Positions 17,326-25,241 of a stretch of 64,000 bases of DNA are shown piece by piece. The stretch covers positions 712,723 to 776,722 of the forward strand of contig NZ_LMLR01000010.1 of the NCBI RefSeq assembly GCF_001422645.1. Direction: 5' to 3'. How positions within the stretch are numbered: position 1 is the first letter of the stretch; each line of letters begins with the position of its first letter. Under the pieces are notes generated by a model. The model worked only from the letters and a program-made list of their open reading frames with translations. It was not told the DNA's origin and made no database searches. Made by a program: the position numbers and the translations under genes. This DNA is from Arthrobacter sp. Leaf69 (lineage in GTDB: Bacteria; Actinomycetota; Actinomycetes; Actinomycetales; Micrococcaceae).

Positions 17326-17710
17326 CCCCTTCCCCCCGCGGCCCGGTTTTGACCTAGGCCCGGAGCCAAGGCGATACCGGCACTTCTTCTTCCTGGGAGT
17401 GCCGTGACAGCGGACTGACCAGGCGGAACCACGCGGTTGCGCAGTATCCCCAAAGTTCGGAACCCAGCTTCCTGTTGGGGTTGCCGCACTCCCGCGTTCA
17501 GGGGCCAACTTTCCGCTTTTGCGTAACCATTAATTAGTGCCGGGTAATTCCCTGCCCAATTGCGGCCTTTTCATCCTCAATTCACAGAGGCCTTAATTGG
17601 CATGCCCAATTACTCCCCTTTCCGTCAACACCAAAGAGAGGTCCACCGTGACTATTGCCAGCTCCACACCCAGACCATGCAGCACGAAACCCCGGAGGGA
17701 GGTGACCACT

Positions 17711-17851
17711 ATGAAGCAGAAACTCCAGTCGCTCCTGCGCCTGGGCAGCCAGCCGGCCCCGAGGCACACGGCGCTGTTCAACGGACAACTCCTGGACCAG
17801 AAACGCGAGGACGTCTACGTCGTTATGCACCAGATGGGCCTCATCCGCTGA
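17711..17851 (+). CDS. 46-residue small protein of unknown function
   Basis: The frame MKQKLQSLLRLGSQ... to ...VVMHQMGLIR has very high GC3, matching the coding style of neighbouring genes, and its ATG follows GGAGGGAGGTGA at ideal distance. An in-frame GTG at 17648, also with a purine-rich upstream site, would add 21 residues of lower GC3, so the ATG is preferred. The product is basic, with an amphipathic N-terminal helix and a C-terminal segment reminiscent of a small helical domain. No function is recognised. A strong terminator follows 56 bases after the stop, making this a self-contained unit. Confidence 0.62.
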   Translation: MKQKLQSLLRLGSQPAPRHTALFNGQLLDQKREDVYVVMHQMGLIR

Positions 17852-17906
17852 GGCAGTCCCGGCCACCGAAGGAAAACTGATGACTGACCTCGGAACTGAT
17901 CCGCAA

Positions 17907-17940
17907 GGAGCCCACGCGGCGACGCGTGGGCTCCCCTCTT
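17907..17940 (+). terminator. Intrinsic terminator after the small-protein unit
   Basis: GGAGCCCACGC (17907-17917) pairs with GCGTGGGCTCC (17924-17934) around a 6-base loop and is followed by CCTCTTT. Confidence 0.75.
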
Positions 17941-18052
17941 TAAGCGCCAGCGCCTAAGCGCCAGCGCCAATCCGGGCGCCCGGTCCACACCCGCCCGGCC
18001 ATCCGCCCGGCGCAGCACATCCAGCCGGACCCGCCCCGGTAAGCTCAGGGAC

Positions 18053-19522
18053 ATGCAGGAGACAAAGCCGCCGGAGCAGCGCCGACGCGTCCGACTGGTC
18101 ATTCCGAGCCGCAACGACCCCACGCTGAGGAACTTCACGGAACTGATCGGCGGACCCATGGGCCGCCGCTCTGCCCCCGGCATCGTCTCCCCCGGATTTT
18201 TCACCGTGGAACGTGTCCTGATCCTGCTGACCGTCCTGGCATCTGTCATCGGCATCCTGCTGAAGTCCTATTGCCGCAGCAACGGGTGGGAAACCCCGGG
18301 CCAGTTCTATGCGACCTGCTATTCGGATTTCCCGGAGTTGTTCAAGAACCGGGGGCTGGGCGACGGGGCCTTCCCCTTCATCACACAGGGGACGTTCTTC
18401 GAATACCCCGTCCTCATGGGCTTCATCGCCGGAGCCACGGCCCTGCTGGTGCCCGGCGAGGGCGTCTCGGCCACGCGCATCCTGGCCTACTTCGACATCA
18501 ACGCCGCCTTGATCCTGGCCGTCTGGATCGTCACGGTGGTCGCCACGGCACGGATGGCCCGCCGTCGGCCGTGGGACGCGGCAATGGTCGCGGTGGCCCC
18601 CGGCATGATCCTGGCCGGCACGATCAACTGGGACATGTGGGCTGTGGGGCTCCTGGCCCTGGGAATGTACTGCTTCTCCCGGAACAAACTGGTGCTGGCC
18701 GGGATCTTCATCGGCCTGGGCACGGCCACGAAGCTCTACCCGGTGCTGGTTCTTGGCGCGGTCCTGCTCCTGGCCCTGCGCACCGGGCGGATCCGCGGCG
18801 TCCTGGTCACCGCCGGCGCCGCAGCCGCCGCGTGGCTGGCGGTCAACCTCCCGGTCGCCGCCGTCAACCCGGAGGGCTGGAAATACTTCTACGATTTCAC
18901 CGAGGACCGGCCCGCCGGCTACAGCTCGCCCTGGTTCGCCTACAACCTCGTCGCCGGTCGGCTGGGCTTGCTCCCCCTGCAGCCCGAGGCGATCAACACC
19001 CTGGCAATGAACCTGTTCGTGCTGGCCTGTGTGCTGATCGGTGTGCTGGCCCTGACCGCACCCCGGCGGCCCCGGCTCGCGCAGCTCACTTTCCTGATCG
19101 TTGCCGCATTTATCCTGACCAACAAGGTCTACTCACCCCAGTTCGTCATCTGGCTCATCCCGCTGCTTGCCCTCGCCCGGCCCCGTTGGCGGGACTTCCT
19201 GATCTGGCAGACCTTCGAGGCGCTGCACTGGGCGGCAGTCTGGATGTACCTCGGACAGGTGACGAGCGGCGGTGTCTCCCAGCACAATATTGATATGCCC
19301 TACTACGTCCTCGCCGTGGTCTTCCATATGGCCGCCACGGGCTACCTGATGGCGCGGGTGGCCCTGGAGATCTGGGATCCCGGCCATGACGTTGTCCGCC
19401 GGCACGGGACGGATGATCCGCAGGGCGGGCCGTTCGAAGGCCTTCCGGACCGGTTACGGGTGGATCTGCTGCGCCCCTCGGCCTCCGTGCTGCCGTGGCG
19501 AAAGGCCCCCGCAGATGCCTGA
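18053..19522 (+). CDS. Glycosyltransferase family 87 (DUF2029) membrane protein
   Basis: This 489-residue polytopic membrane protein resembles GT87 polyprenol-phosphate-dependent mannosyltransferases (PimE-like fold). After a cytosolic N-terminus of about 55 residues come about 9-11 hydrophobic helices. The first extracytoplasmic loop contains CYSDFPELFKNRGL and FFEYPVLMGF, the acidic region where this family has its catalytic aspartate. The ATP-independent donor would be a polyprenyl-phosphate sugar; the acceptor is unknown. The next gene starts inside its stop codon, so the two are translationally coupled, which links it functionally to a flavin oxidoreductase. Confidence 0.82.
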   Translation: MQETKPPEQRRRVRLVIPSRNDPTLRNFTELIGGPMGRRSAPGIVSPGFFTVERVLILLTVLASVIGILLKSYCRSNGWETPGQFYATCYSDFPELFKNRGLGDGAFPFITQGTFFEYPVLMGFIAGATALLVPGEGVSATRILAYFDINAALILAVWIVTVVATARMARRRPWDAAMVAVAPGMILAGTINWDMWAVGLLALGMYCFSRNKLVLAGIFIGLGTATKLYPVLVLGAVLLLALRTGRIRGVLVTAGAAAAAWLAVNLPVAAVNPEGWKYFYDFTEDRPAGYSSPWFAYNLVAGRLGLLPLQPEAINTLAMNLFVLACVLIGVLALTAPRRPRLAQLTFLIVAAFILTNKVYSPQFVIWLIPLLALARPRWRDFLIWQTFEALHWAAVWMYLGQVTSGGVSQHNIDMPYYVLAVVFHMAATGYLMARVALEIWDPGHDVVRRHGTDDPQGGPFEGLPDRLRVDLLRPSASVLPWRKAPADA

Positions 19523-20954
19523 TGTTGCCGTCGTCGGGTCAGGACCCAACGGGCTCGCCGCGGCGGTAACCCTGGCCCGTGCCGGGCTGAAGGTGCACGT
19601 CTACGAGGCGGCACCCGCCCCCGGGGGCGGGCTGCGCACCGCCGAGCTCATGGAGCCCGGCCACTTTCATGATGTGTGTTCGGCAGTGCACCCGATGGCC
19701 CTGGCCTCGCCGTTTTTCCGGCAGTTCGAGCTCTCGCGGCGGATCCGGCTGGAGGTGCCCGACGTCTCCTACGGCACGCCGCTCGACGGCGGCCGGGCAG
19801 CGCTGGCCTACCGCTCCCTGGAGCGGACGGTTGCGCACCTGGGGCGCGACGGCGGCGCCTTCGGACGGCTGATGGCCCCGCTGGTGCAACGGGCGGACGG
19901 CGTCGCGGACCTGACGCTAAACCAGCTGCTCCGGCTGCCGCGCGACCCGGTCGCTGCCGCCCTGTTCGGCGTCCGTGTCCTGGAGCAGGGCTCGGGGCTG
20001 TGGGGGGTGAGGTTCCGGGAGGAACTGGCGCCCGCGCTGCTGACCGGCGTCGCGGCGCACGCCGTGGCGCAACTGCCCGCCCCCGCCGCGGCCGGAGCGG
20101 GCCTGATGCTGGGGACACTGGCCCACACGGTCGGCTGGCCGGTCCCGGTCGGCGGCTCCGGGGCGATCGCGCAGGCCTTGGTGGCGGACCTTGAAGCGCA
20201 CGGCGGGGCGGTGGAAACCGGGGCCAGGATCGGGTCACTGGCGGAGCTGCCCCCGGTCCGCGCCACCTTGCTGGACGTGGCGCCGCCCGGACTCCTGAGA
20301 CTGGCGGACGGCAGGCTCCCCGACCGGTACCGCCGCGCCCTTGAGCAGTTCCGGTTCGGCAACGGGGCATGCAAGGTGGACTTCATCCTCTCCGGCCCGG
20401 TCCCGTGGGCAGCGTCCGGACTGGCCGACGCAGGCACAGTCCACGTCGGCGGCACCCGTGCGGAGATGGCCGAAGCCGAAAACCTCGTCGCCGCGGGGCG
20501 GCATCCGGACCGCCCCTATGTCCTGGTCTCCCAGCCCTCGCGCTTCGATTCCGGGCGGGCACCCGGCGGCCGGCACATCCTCTGGAGCTACTGCCACGTG
20601 CCGGCGGGTTCCAGCGTGGACATGGCCGAGGCAGTGATGTCCCAGCTGGAGCGCTTCGCCCCGGGATTCCGGGACCTTGTCATCAGTCTGCAGGTCACCA
20701 CTGCCGCTGAGCTTGGTGCCTACAACGAGAACTACGTCGGCGGTGACTTCAGCGCCGGCCTGATGGACCTCCGGGGGATCATCCGGCGCCCCGTCCTGGG
20801 ACCCGTTCCCTGGCGGACTCCCCTGCCCGGCGTGTACCTGTGTTCCTCCTCCACGCCACCCGGTCCCGGTGTGACCGGGATGCCGGGATACCACGCCGCA
20901 AGATATGCCTTGAAGGACATATTTGGTCTCGCGGTTCCGCGCCTCGGGATCTAG
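19515..20954 (+). CDS. NAD(P)/FAD-dependent oxidoreductase, phytoene-desaturase-like
   Basis: The 479-residue flavoprotein has a Rossmann FAD motif GSGPNGLAAA at 8-17 and the E-x6-GG segment YEAAPAPGGGLRTAE, as in CrtI-type desaturases, and a C-terminal FAD contact region (YLCSSSTPPGPGVTGMPG). The ATG at 19515 overlaps the stop of the GT87 gene (ATGCCTGA), so it is preferred over an upstream frame start. Such proteins are annotated as phytoene dehydrogenase relatives, but no carotenoid genes are nearby; the substrate is unknown. It converges on the ABC ATPase gene 14 bases away. Confidence 0.85.
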   Translation: MPDVAVVGSGPNGLAAAVTLARAGLKVHVYEAAPAPGGGLRTAELMEPGHFHDVCSAVHPMALASPFFRQFELSRRIRLEVPDVSYGTPLDGGRAALAYRSLERTVAHLGRDGGAFGRLMAPLVQRADGVADLTLNQLLRLPRDPVAAALFGVRVLEQGSGLWGVRFREELAPALLTGVAAHAVAQLPAPAAAGAGLMLGTLAHTVGWPVPVGGSGAIAQALVADLEAHGGAVETGARIGSLAELPPVRATLLDVAPPGLLRLADGRLPDRYRRALEQFRFGNGACKVDFILSGPVPWAASGLADAGTVHVGGTRAEMAEAENLVAAGRHPDRPYVLVSQPSRFDSGRAPGGRHILWSYCHVPAGSSVDMAEAVMSQLERFAPGFRDLVISLQVTTAAELGAYNENYVGGDFSAGLMDLRGIIRRPVLGPVPWRTPLPGVYLCSSSTPPGPGVTGMPGYHAARYALKDIFGLAVPRLGI

Positions 20955-20967
20955 GACGCCCCCGCGC

Positions 20968-21669
20968 TCAGCCCCGGGCCGCGCTGACCGCCTGCGGGGC
21001 GGAGAGCCTGCCGTCGCGCATGCTGGCCACCGTATCCGTCATCGGGACGAATCCGGTGTCATGGGTGACCATGACCGTGGCCACCTCGAACTCGTCGGTG
21101 ACCCGGCGCAGGAGTCCCACGATTGCCTCGCTCCGTTCCCGGTCAAGGGCTGCCGTGGGTTCGTCCACCAGCAGCACCGCGGGATCCCCCATCAGCGCAC
21201 GGGCAATATTGACCCGTTGCCGCTGCCCTCCGGAGAGCTGGTGGGGACGCTTGCCGGCAGCGGGAGCCAGGCCAACGAGATCCAGAAGCGCTGCGGCGCG
21301 CGTGGCCGCCGCCCGCGCCGGCTTGCCGCGCAGGTGGTCGCCGATAACCAGTTGCTCCAGGGCCGTGAGGGACGGCAGCAGATTGGGCTGCTGGAAGATG
21401 ATGCCGATCCTGTCGCGGCGCAGCGAGGTGCGGTCAGCTTCCGACAGGCCGCCGGCGTCGATCCCGTCGATCACCACAAGGCCCGCGGTGGGCCTGACGA
21501 GCGTGGCGGCGACGGCCAATAGAGAGGACTTGCCCGATCCGGACGGCCCCACAAGGGACAGGAACTCCCCCGGGGCCAGTTTCACGTTGACGGCATCGAG
21601 TGCCTTGAGGGTGCCGTCGCCGTCGGGGTACTGGAGGGTGACGTCGACGAGGTTGAGGGCGTTTTTCAT
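20968..21669 (-). CDS. ABC transporter ATP-binding protein (LolD/MacB type)
   Basis: This 233-residue ATPase has Walker A GPSGSGKSS, Q-loop, signature LSGGQRQRVNIARAL, Walker B VLLVDEPTAALD and the switch histidine in MVTHD. The sequence groups with the FtsE/LolD/MacB class that partners FtsX-like permeases, which is exactly what the gene 36 bases upstream encodes. The pair probably acts as a mechanotransmission-type exporter or a cell-envelope stress detoxifier. ATG start with GAAAGG upstream. The adjacent two-component system probably controls it. Confidence 0.92.
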   Translation of the reverse strand: MKNALNLVDVTLQYPDGDGTLKALDAVNVKLAPGEFLSLVGPSGSGKSSLLAVAATLVRPTAGLVVIDGIDAGGLSEADRTSLRRDRIGIIFQQPNLLPSLTALEQLVIGDHLRGKPARAAATRAAALLDLVGLAPAAGKRPHQLSGGQRQRVNIARALMGDPAVLLVDEPTAALDRERSEAIVGLLRRVTDEFEVATVMVTHDTGFVPMTDTVASMRDGRLSAPQAVSAARG

Positions 21670-21705
21670 GAGGTATGCCTTTCGGGGAATGCTGATGCGG
21701 GGGTA

Positions 21706-22800
21706 CTAGTTGCCGCCGAGGGCCAGCAGGGGATCCACCCGGGTGATGCTGCGGACCGCCAGGGCGGCCCCGGCGAGACCGAGGACCACGATCCCCGCGA
21801 TGGGCAGGAGTATGGTCTCCGCGGTCAGCAGGAACGGGGCTGCTGTGGCTGCGAGGACCCCGCCAGCCACCCCGGCGGCACCCCCGGTCACCGCACCGGC
21901 CAGCAGCACCACCGCAGCCTGGACCATGGCGTCCTTGAGGACATAGCCGGAGGACGCGCCGAGGGCCTTGAGGACGGCGATATCCCGGGTGCGCTGGACG
22001 GTCCAAACGGTCAGGAACGCCACGATGACCAGGGCCGAGATGCCGTACAGGAAGGCCTGCATGAGCAGGAGGGAACCGTTTTCGCTCTTGTAGGAGCTGA
22101 GGGCCTGGAACGAACCGTCCCGGGTGGTGCTGACGGTCCCGGCCGCCGCGTTGGCGGCGTCGACATCGAGGGACTGGCCGCCGTCGGACGTGACCGCGAT
22201 GATGGTCGCAGCGGCGTCCTTGCCGGTGATGTGGGCCAGCGTCCGCCAGTCGGCGAGGGTGGTCCACACAACGCCGGTATGGGAATACCACTGGTCCGGG
22301 ACGACGGCGGACACGGTCAGTTCGGTGCCGCCCACCGTGGCACGGCTCCCCGCCTGCAGCTTGAGTTCCTTGGCAAGGCTGGCGCCGACCACCACCGTTC
22401 CCTCGGCCACGGGGCCCGGCGCCAGGCCGGAGCCTTCGGTTCCGAAGACCGCGACGCTGGCCGTCCCGGACGGCGAACCGGCCGGGCCAAGAGCCTGGAA
22501 GCGGCTTTGGCTGATACCCAGCAGACCGGCGTCCGCAACACCCTCGCGGGCGGCCCAATCAGCCAATTGTGTGCGGGTGACCTCCGACTCGGTGAAGGAC
22601 GCCTTGGCGCTGTCGCCGGCGGGAGCCCCGAAGACTATCTGGTCCGCCGGCAGTGCGGCGAGGGCCGACGTCGACTGGTTGCCCAGCCCGGCCGTGAGGC
22701 CGGAGAGCAGCACCAGCAGCAACGTGATGAGCGCGACGACTCCGCCCATCAGAACAAAGCGTCCTTTGGCGAAGCGGAGGTCGCGGAGAGCGAGATACAT
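21706..22800 (-). CDS. FtsX/MacB-like ABC permease
   Basis: The 364-residue permease has one N-terminal transmembrane helix (about 15-40, VLMGGVVALITLLLVLLSGLTAG), a large extracytoplasmic region (about 45-235) and three C-terminal helices, the FtsX topology. The start at 22800 (MYLALRDLRFAKGRF, a conserved opening of this family) has AAAAGGA upstream; longer open-frame starts run through the divergent promoter and were rejected. It is the partner of the ATPase encoded downstream. Confidence 0.9.
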   Translation of the reverse strand: MYLALRDLRFAKGRFVLMGGVVALITLLLVLLSGLTAGLGNQSTSALAALPADQIVFGAPAGDSAKASFTESEVTRTQLADWAAREGVADAGLLGISQSRFQALGPAGSPSGTASVAVFGTEGSGLAPGPVAEGTVVVGASLAKELKLQAGSRATVGGTELTVSAVVPDQWYSHTGVVWTTLADWRTLAHITGKDAAATIIAVTSDGGQSLDVDAANAAAGTVSTTRDGSFQALSSYKSENGSLLLMQAFLYGISALVIVAFLTVWTVQRTRDIAVLKALGASSGYVLKDAMVQAAVVLLAGAVTGGAAGVAGGVLAATAAPFLLTAETILLPIAGIVVLGLAGAALAVRSITRVDPLLALGGN

Positions 22801-22896
22801 GGGAGTCCTTTTCACGGGGATTGTGGTCTTGGTTCCAGCCTCCCGCCGCGGTTCCGGTCCGGCATCGCCCGCGCGGCTGAGCCTGCAGGGCGGAGT

Positions 22897-22927
22897 GGTT
22901 GACCCGCCGGTCAACCAAACGGTTGAT
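22897..22927. promoter_or_regulatory. Operator-like repeats in the ABC/two-component divergent promoter
   Basis: GGTTGAC (22897-22903) and GTCAACC (22910-22916) form a 7-bp inverted repeat with a 6-bp spacer, and a third half-site GGTTGAT follows at 22921. The arrangement lies midway between the permease start and the kinase start and suits a NarL-type dimer. Confidence 0.5.
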
Positions 22928-22986
22928 AGTGGCGCGGCGGCAGGGATTCGGGCGGATCCGGCCCCGTCCGGCACTACGCTGAAAGC

Positions 22987-24366
22987 ATGGATGTCAAGGT
23001 TCACAGTGCGCCGGAGGTGACCGCTACGGGCGGCCCGACGAGTGCTGCCGTGATTTTGCGCGTCCTCCGGGTGTGCCTTCACAGCGGCTTTGCCGTGCTC
23101 CTGCTCGTCGCCGTGGCGCGGCTGTTCAGCACCGGACTTCGGGGCGCGGACTGGCTCATCGTGGGCCTCGCGCTGGTTCTCGCCGCCGTCTACGTGCTGG
23201 GTACCGTCCTGGAGAAACGGCACTCCTCGGATTCGTCCCGGTTTGATCCCCGGCCATATTCGACCCTGTGGCTGGCCGCCGTCTGCCTGCTCTGGCTGCT
23301 GCTGATCTGGGCCAGCCCCGACTTCGTGTGGCTGGCCTTCCCGCTCTTTTTCCTGCAGCTGCACGTGCTGACGCTGCGGCTGGCGCTGCCGGCGATAGCC
23401 CTGAGCACCGTGCTGGTGATTGTGGCGCTCTGGTTCCACAACACCGGGGCTGACGGGGCCGCCCTGCAGTTGCCGATGGTGCTGGGACCTGCCTTCGGGG
23501 CCGCCTTTGCCGTGGTCACCGGGTTGGCCTACCGGGCGCTCTACCTGGAAGCCGAAAGCCAGCGGCTTGCCGCCGAGGAGCTGCGCCGCACCCGCACCGA
23601 ACTTGCCCGCAGCCAGCATGACGCCGGCACGCTGGCCGAACGCGCCCGGCTGGCCCGCGAAATCCATGACACGCTTGCCCAGGGCTTCTCCAGCATTGTG
23701 CTGATGGGCCGTTCGGCGGAAAAGGCCCTCGACGACGGGGACACCGCTACGGCCCGCGACCGGCTCCGGACCGTCCAGGAGACGGCAGCTGCGAACCTGG
23801 CCGAGGCCCGCAACTTTGTCCGCGGCCTGCAGCCCCCCGCACTTGCGGGCGACACAGCGTTGAACACAGCGGGAAACACAGCGGACCCAGCGGGCAACGC
23901 CGCACAGCCCGCGGCGGAGGACCCCCTGGTCAACAGCCTGCGCCGGCTCTGTGAAAAGACCGAAACCGAGGCCGCCGCCCGCGGCACCCGGCTGCGGTGC
24001 CGCTTCGACCTTGAAGGAACCCCGGTGGACCTTCCCAACCCGTACCGCACCACCCTGCTTCGGGCCGCACAGGCAAGCCTTGCGAACGTGTGGGTGCACG
24101 CCAAAGCGGAGACCGCCGTCGTGACCCTGTCCTTCCTGGGCAGCGAAGTGGCGATGGATATCTACGACGACGGCGCAGGGTTCGACCCCTCGGCGGTTAC
24201 GGCCCCCGCCGGCCGTCCGGACGGCTCCGGCTACGGACTGAAATCGCTCCAGGAACGGGTGGCTGCGCTGGCCGGCAGCCTGGACATCGAGTCCGCATCC
24301 GGCGAGGGAACGGTGGTGGCCATCCGGCTCCCGCTCGGGGAGTCCCCGGCACGGAACGAACCGTGA
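22987..24366 (+). CDS. Sensor histidine kinase (HisKA_3, NarL-type partner)
   Basis: This 459-residue membrane kinase has about six N-terminal hydrophobic helices (about 18-190) with little extracytoplasmic sequence. A coiled-coil linker follows, then a HisKA_3 dimerisation/phosphoacceptor motif AREIHDTLAQG with the histidine near residue 226, and an HATPase domain with DDGAGFD and GYGLKSLQER motifs near the C-terminus. A low-complexity Asn/Ala/Gly insertion (about 293-315) separates the helical domain and the ATPase domain. Such intramembrane-sensing kinases often sense envelope stress. The response regulator start overlaps its stop. Confidence 0.93.
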   Translation: MDVKVHSAPEVTATGGPTSAAVILRVLRVCLHSGFAVLLLVAVARLFSTGLRGADWLIVGLALVLAAVYVLGTVLEKRHSSDSSRFDPRPYSTLWLAAVCLLWLLLIWASPDFVWLAFPLFFLQLHVLTLRLALPAIALSTVLVIVALWFHNTGADGAALQLPMVLGPAFGAAFAVVTGLAYRALYLEAESQRLAAEELRRTRTELARSQHDAGTLAERARLAREIHDTLAQGFSSIVLMGRSAEKALDDGDTATARDRLRTVQETAAANLAEARNFVRGLQPPALAGDTALNTAGNTADPAGNAAQPAAEDPLVNSLRRLCEKTETEAAARGTRLRCRFDLEGTPVDLPNPYRTTLLRAAQASLANVWVHAKAETAVVTLSFLGSEVAMDIYDDGAGFDPSAVTAPAGRPDGSGYGLKSLQERVAALAGSLDIESASGEGTVVAIRLPLGESPARNEP

Positions 24367-25019
24367 ACGATATCCGTGTGTTGCTGGTCGATGACCACCC
24401 GGTGGTCCGGGCTGGACTGCGGGCCATGCTGAGCGACTTCGAAGGCATCACTGTCGCCGCGGAAGCGGCCGACGGCGGTGCAGCCCTGGCCGAGCTGTCC
24501 CGGCTCCATACCCTCGGCGAGCCGGCCGACGTCGTGCTCATGGATCTGCAGATGGGCGCCGGCATGGACGGTGTCACGGCGACCGGCAGGATCAAAGCGG
24601 GCGAGGCCGGACAGCCCGCTCCGCCGGTGCTCATCCTCACCACCTATGACTCCGACGCCGACATCCTCGCCGCCGTGGAAGCCGGGGCCAGCGGTTACAT
24701 GCTCAAGGACGCGCCGCCGGAACAGATCCGCCAGGCGGTACTCTCGGCCGCGGCGGGAAAGACCGCGCTGGCACCCGAAGTGGCCGCCCGGCTCATGGGC
24801 CGTATCCGCAATCCAGAACCGGTCCTGTCCGCCCGCGAGATCCAGCTGCTGGAGCTGCTCGCCACCGGCCTGGGGAACCGGGCCATCGCCAAGCAGCTCT
24901 TCATCTCCGAGGCCACGGTCAAGACCCACCTCGTGCATATTTACGGCAAGCTCGGCGTGGACAACCGCACGGCCGCGATCTCCGTGGCGACGCAGCGCAG
25001 GATCATCCGGCGCTTCTAA
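24363..25019 (+). CDS. NarL/FixJ-family response regulator
   Basis: The 218-residue regulator has a receiver domain (about 1-125) with the acidic pair DD near residues 10-11, phosphoacceptor Asp61 in VLMDLQMG, and a Lys in MLKDAPPEQI. A LuxR-type helix-turn-helix follows (about 150-215, SAREIQLLELLATGLGNRAIAKQLFISEATVKTH region). GTG start within the kinase stop (GTGA overlap) shows coupling. Its likely targets are the divergent ABC exporter genes and its own operon, through the inverted repeats at 22897-22927. Confidence 0.94.
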   Translation: MNDIRVLLVDDHPVVRAGLRAMLSDFEGITVAAEAADGGAALAELSRLHTLGEPADVVLMDLQMGAGMDGVTATGRIKAGEAGQPAPPVLILTTYDSDADILAAVEAGASGYMLKDAPPEQIRQAVLSAAAGKTALAPEVAARLMGRIRNPEPVLSAREIQLLELLATGLGNRAIAKQLFISEATVKTHLVHIYGKLGVDNRTAAISVATQRRIIRRF

Positions 25020-25241
25020 CTCCCTTTCTCACCCGGGCCGCCGCGCTGCTGCCCAGTTACCCGTTGCCAGCGGTGTTCCCCGTTGCGGATAATCCCCGGA
25101 ATTCCGCGGAACTTCATGACTCCGGGGCGGGTGCACTCCGGAGCAACCGGGCGGGAACGTCAGGCCGGGGTCGGGATATCGTGTCCTCGGCAGGCCGTAT
25201 GTGACAGGGGCATTGTCAGCAGCACGGTGCATAATGGCGCG

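Larger units (their letters stand above)
17062..18052. other. Intergenic small-protein region
   Basis: Nearly 1 kb between the phosphatase and the GT87 gene contains two short reading frames (17230-17325 and 17711-17851), two small hairpins (CGGCACT/AGTGCCG at 17378-17404 and CCCCAA/TTGGGG at 17448-17480), a perfect inverted repeat TAATTGG-CATGC-CCAATTA at 17594-17612 that could be an operator, and a terminator at 17907-17940. The stretch at about 17505-17620 is richer in A+T than the flanks, as expected of a promoter. No known RNA was recognised. Confidence 0.5.

Noticed and set aside
17648..17710. In-frame GTG extension of the 46-residue small protein
   Set aside because: GC3 drops in the added 21 codons and the stronger ribosome-binding site lies before the ATG at 17711, though the GTG is not impossible.
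22801..24099. Upstream extension of the ABC permease frame
   Set aside because: It runs antisense through the histidine-kinase gene; the conserved MYLALRDLRFAKGRF opening with ribosome-binding site at 22800 is the true start.
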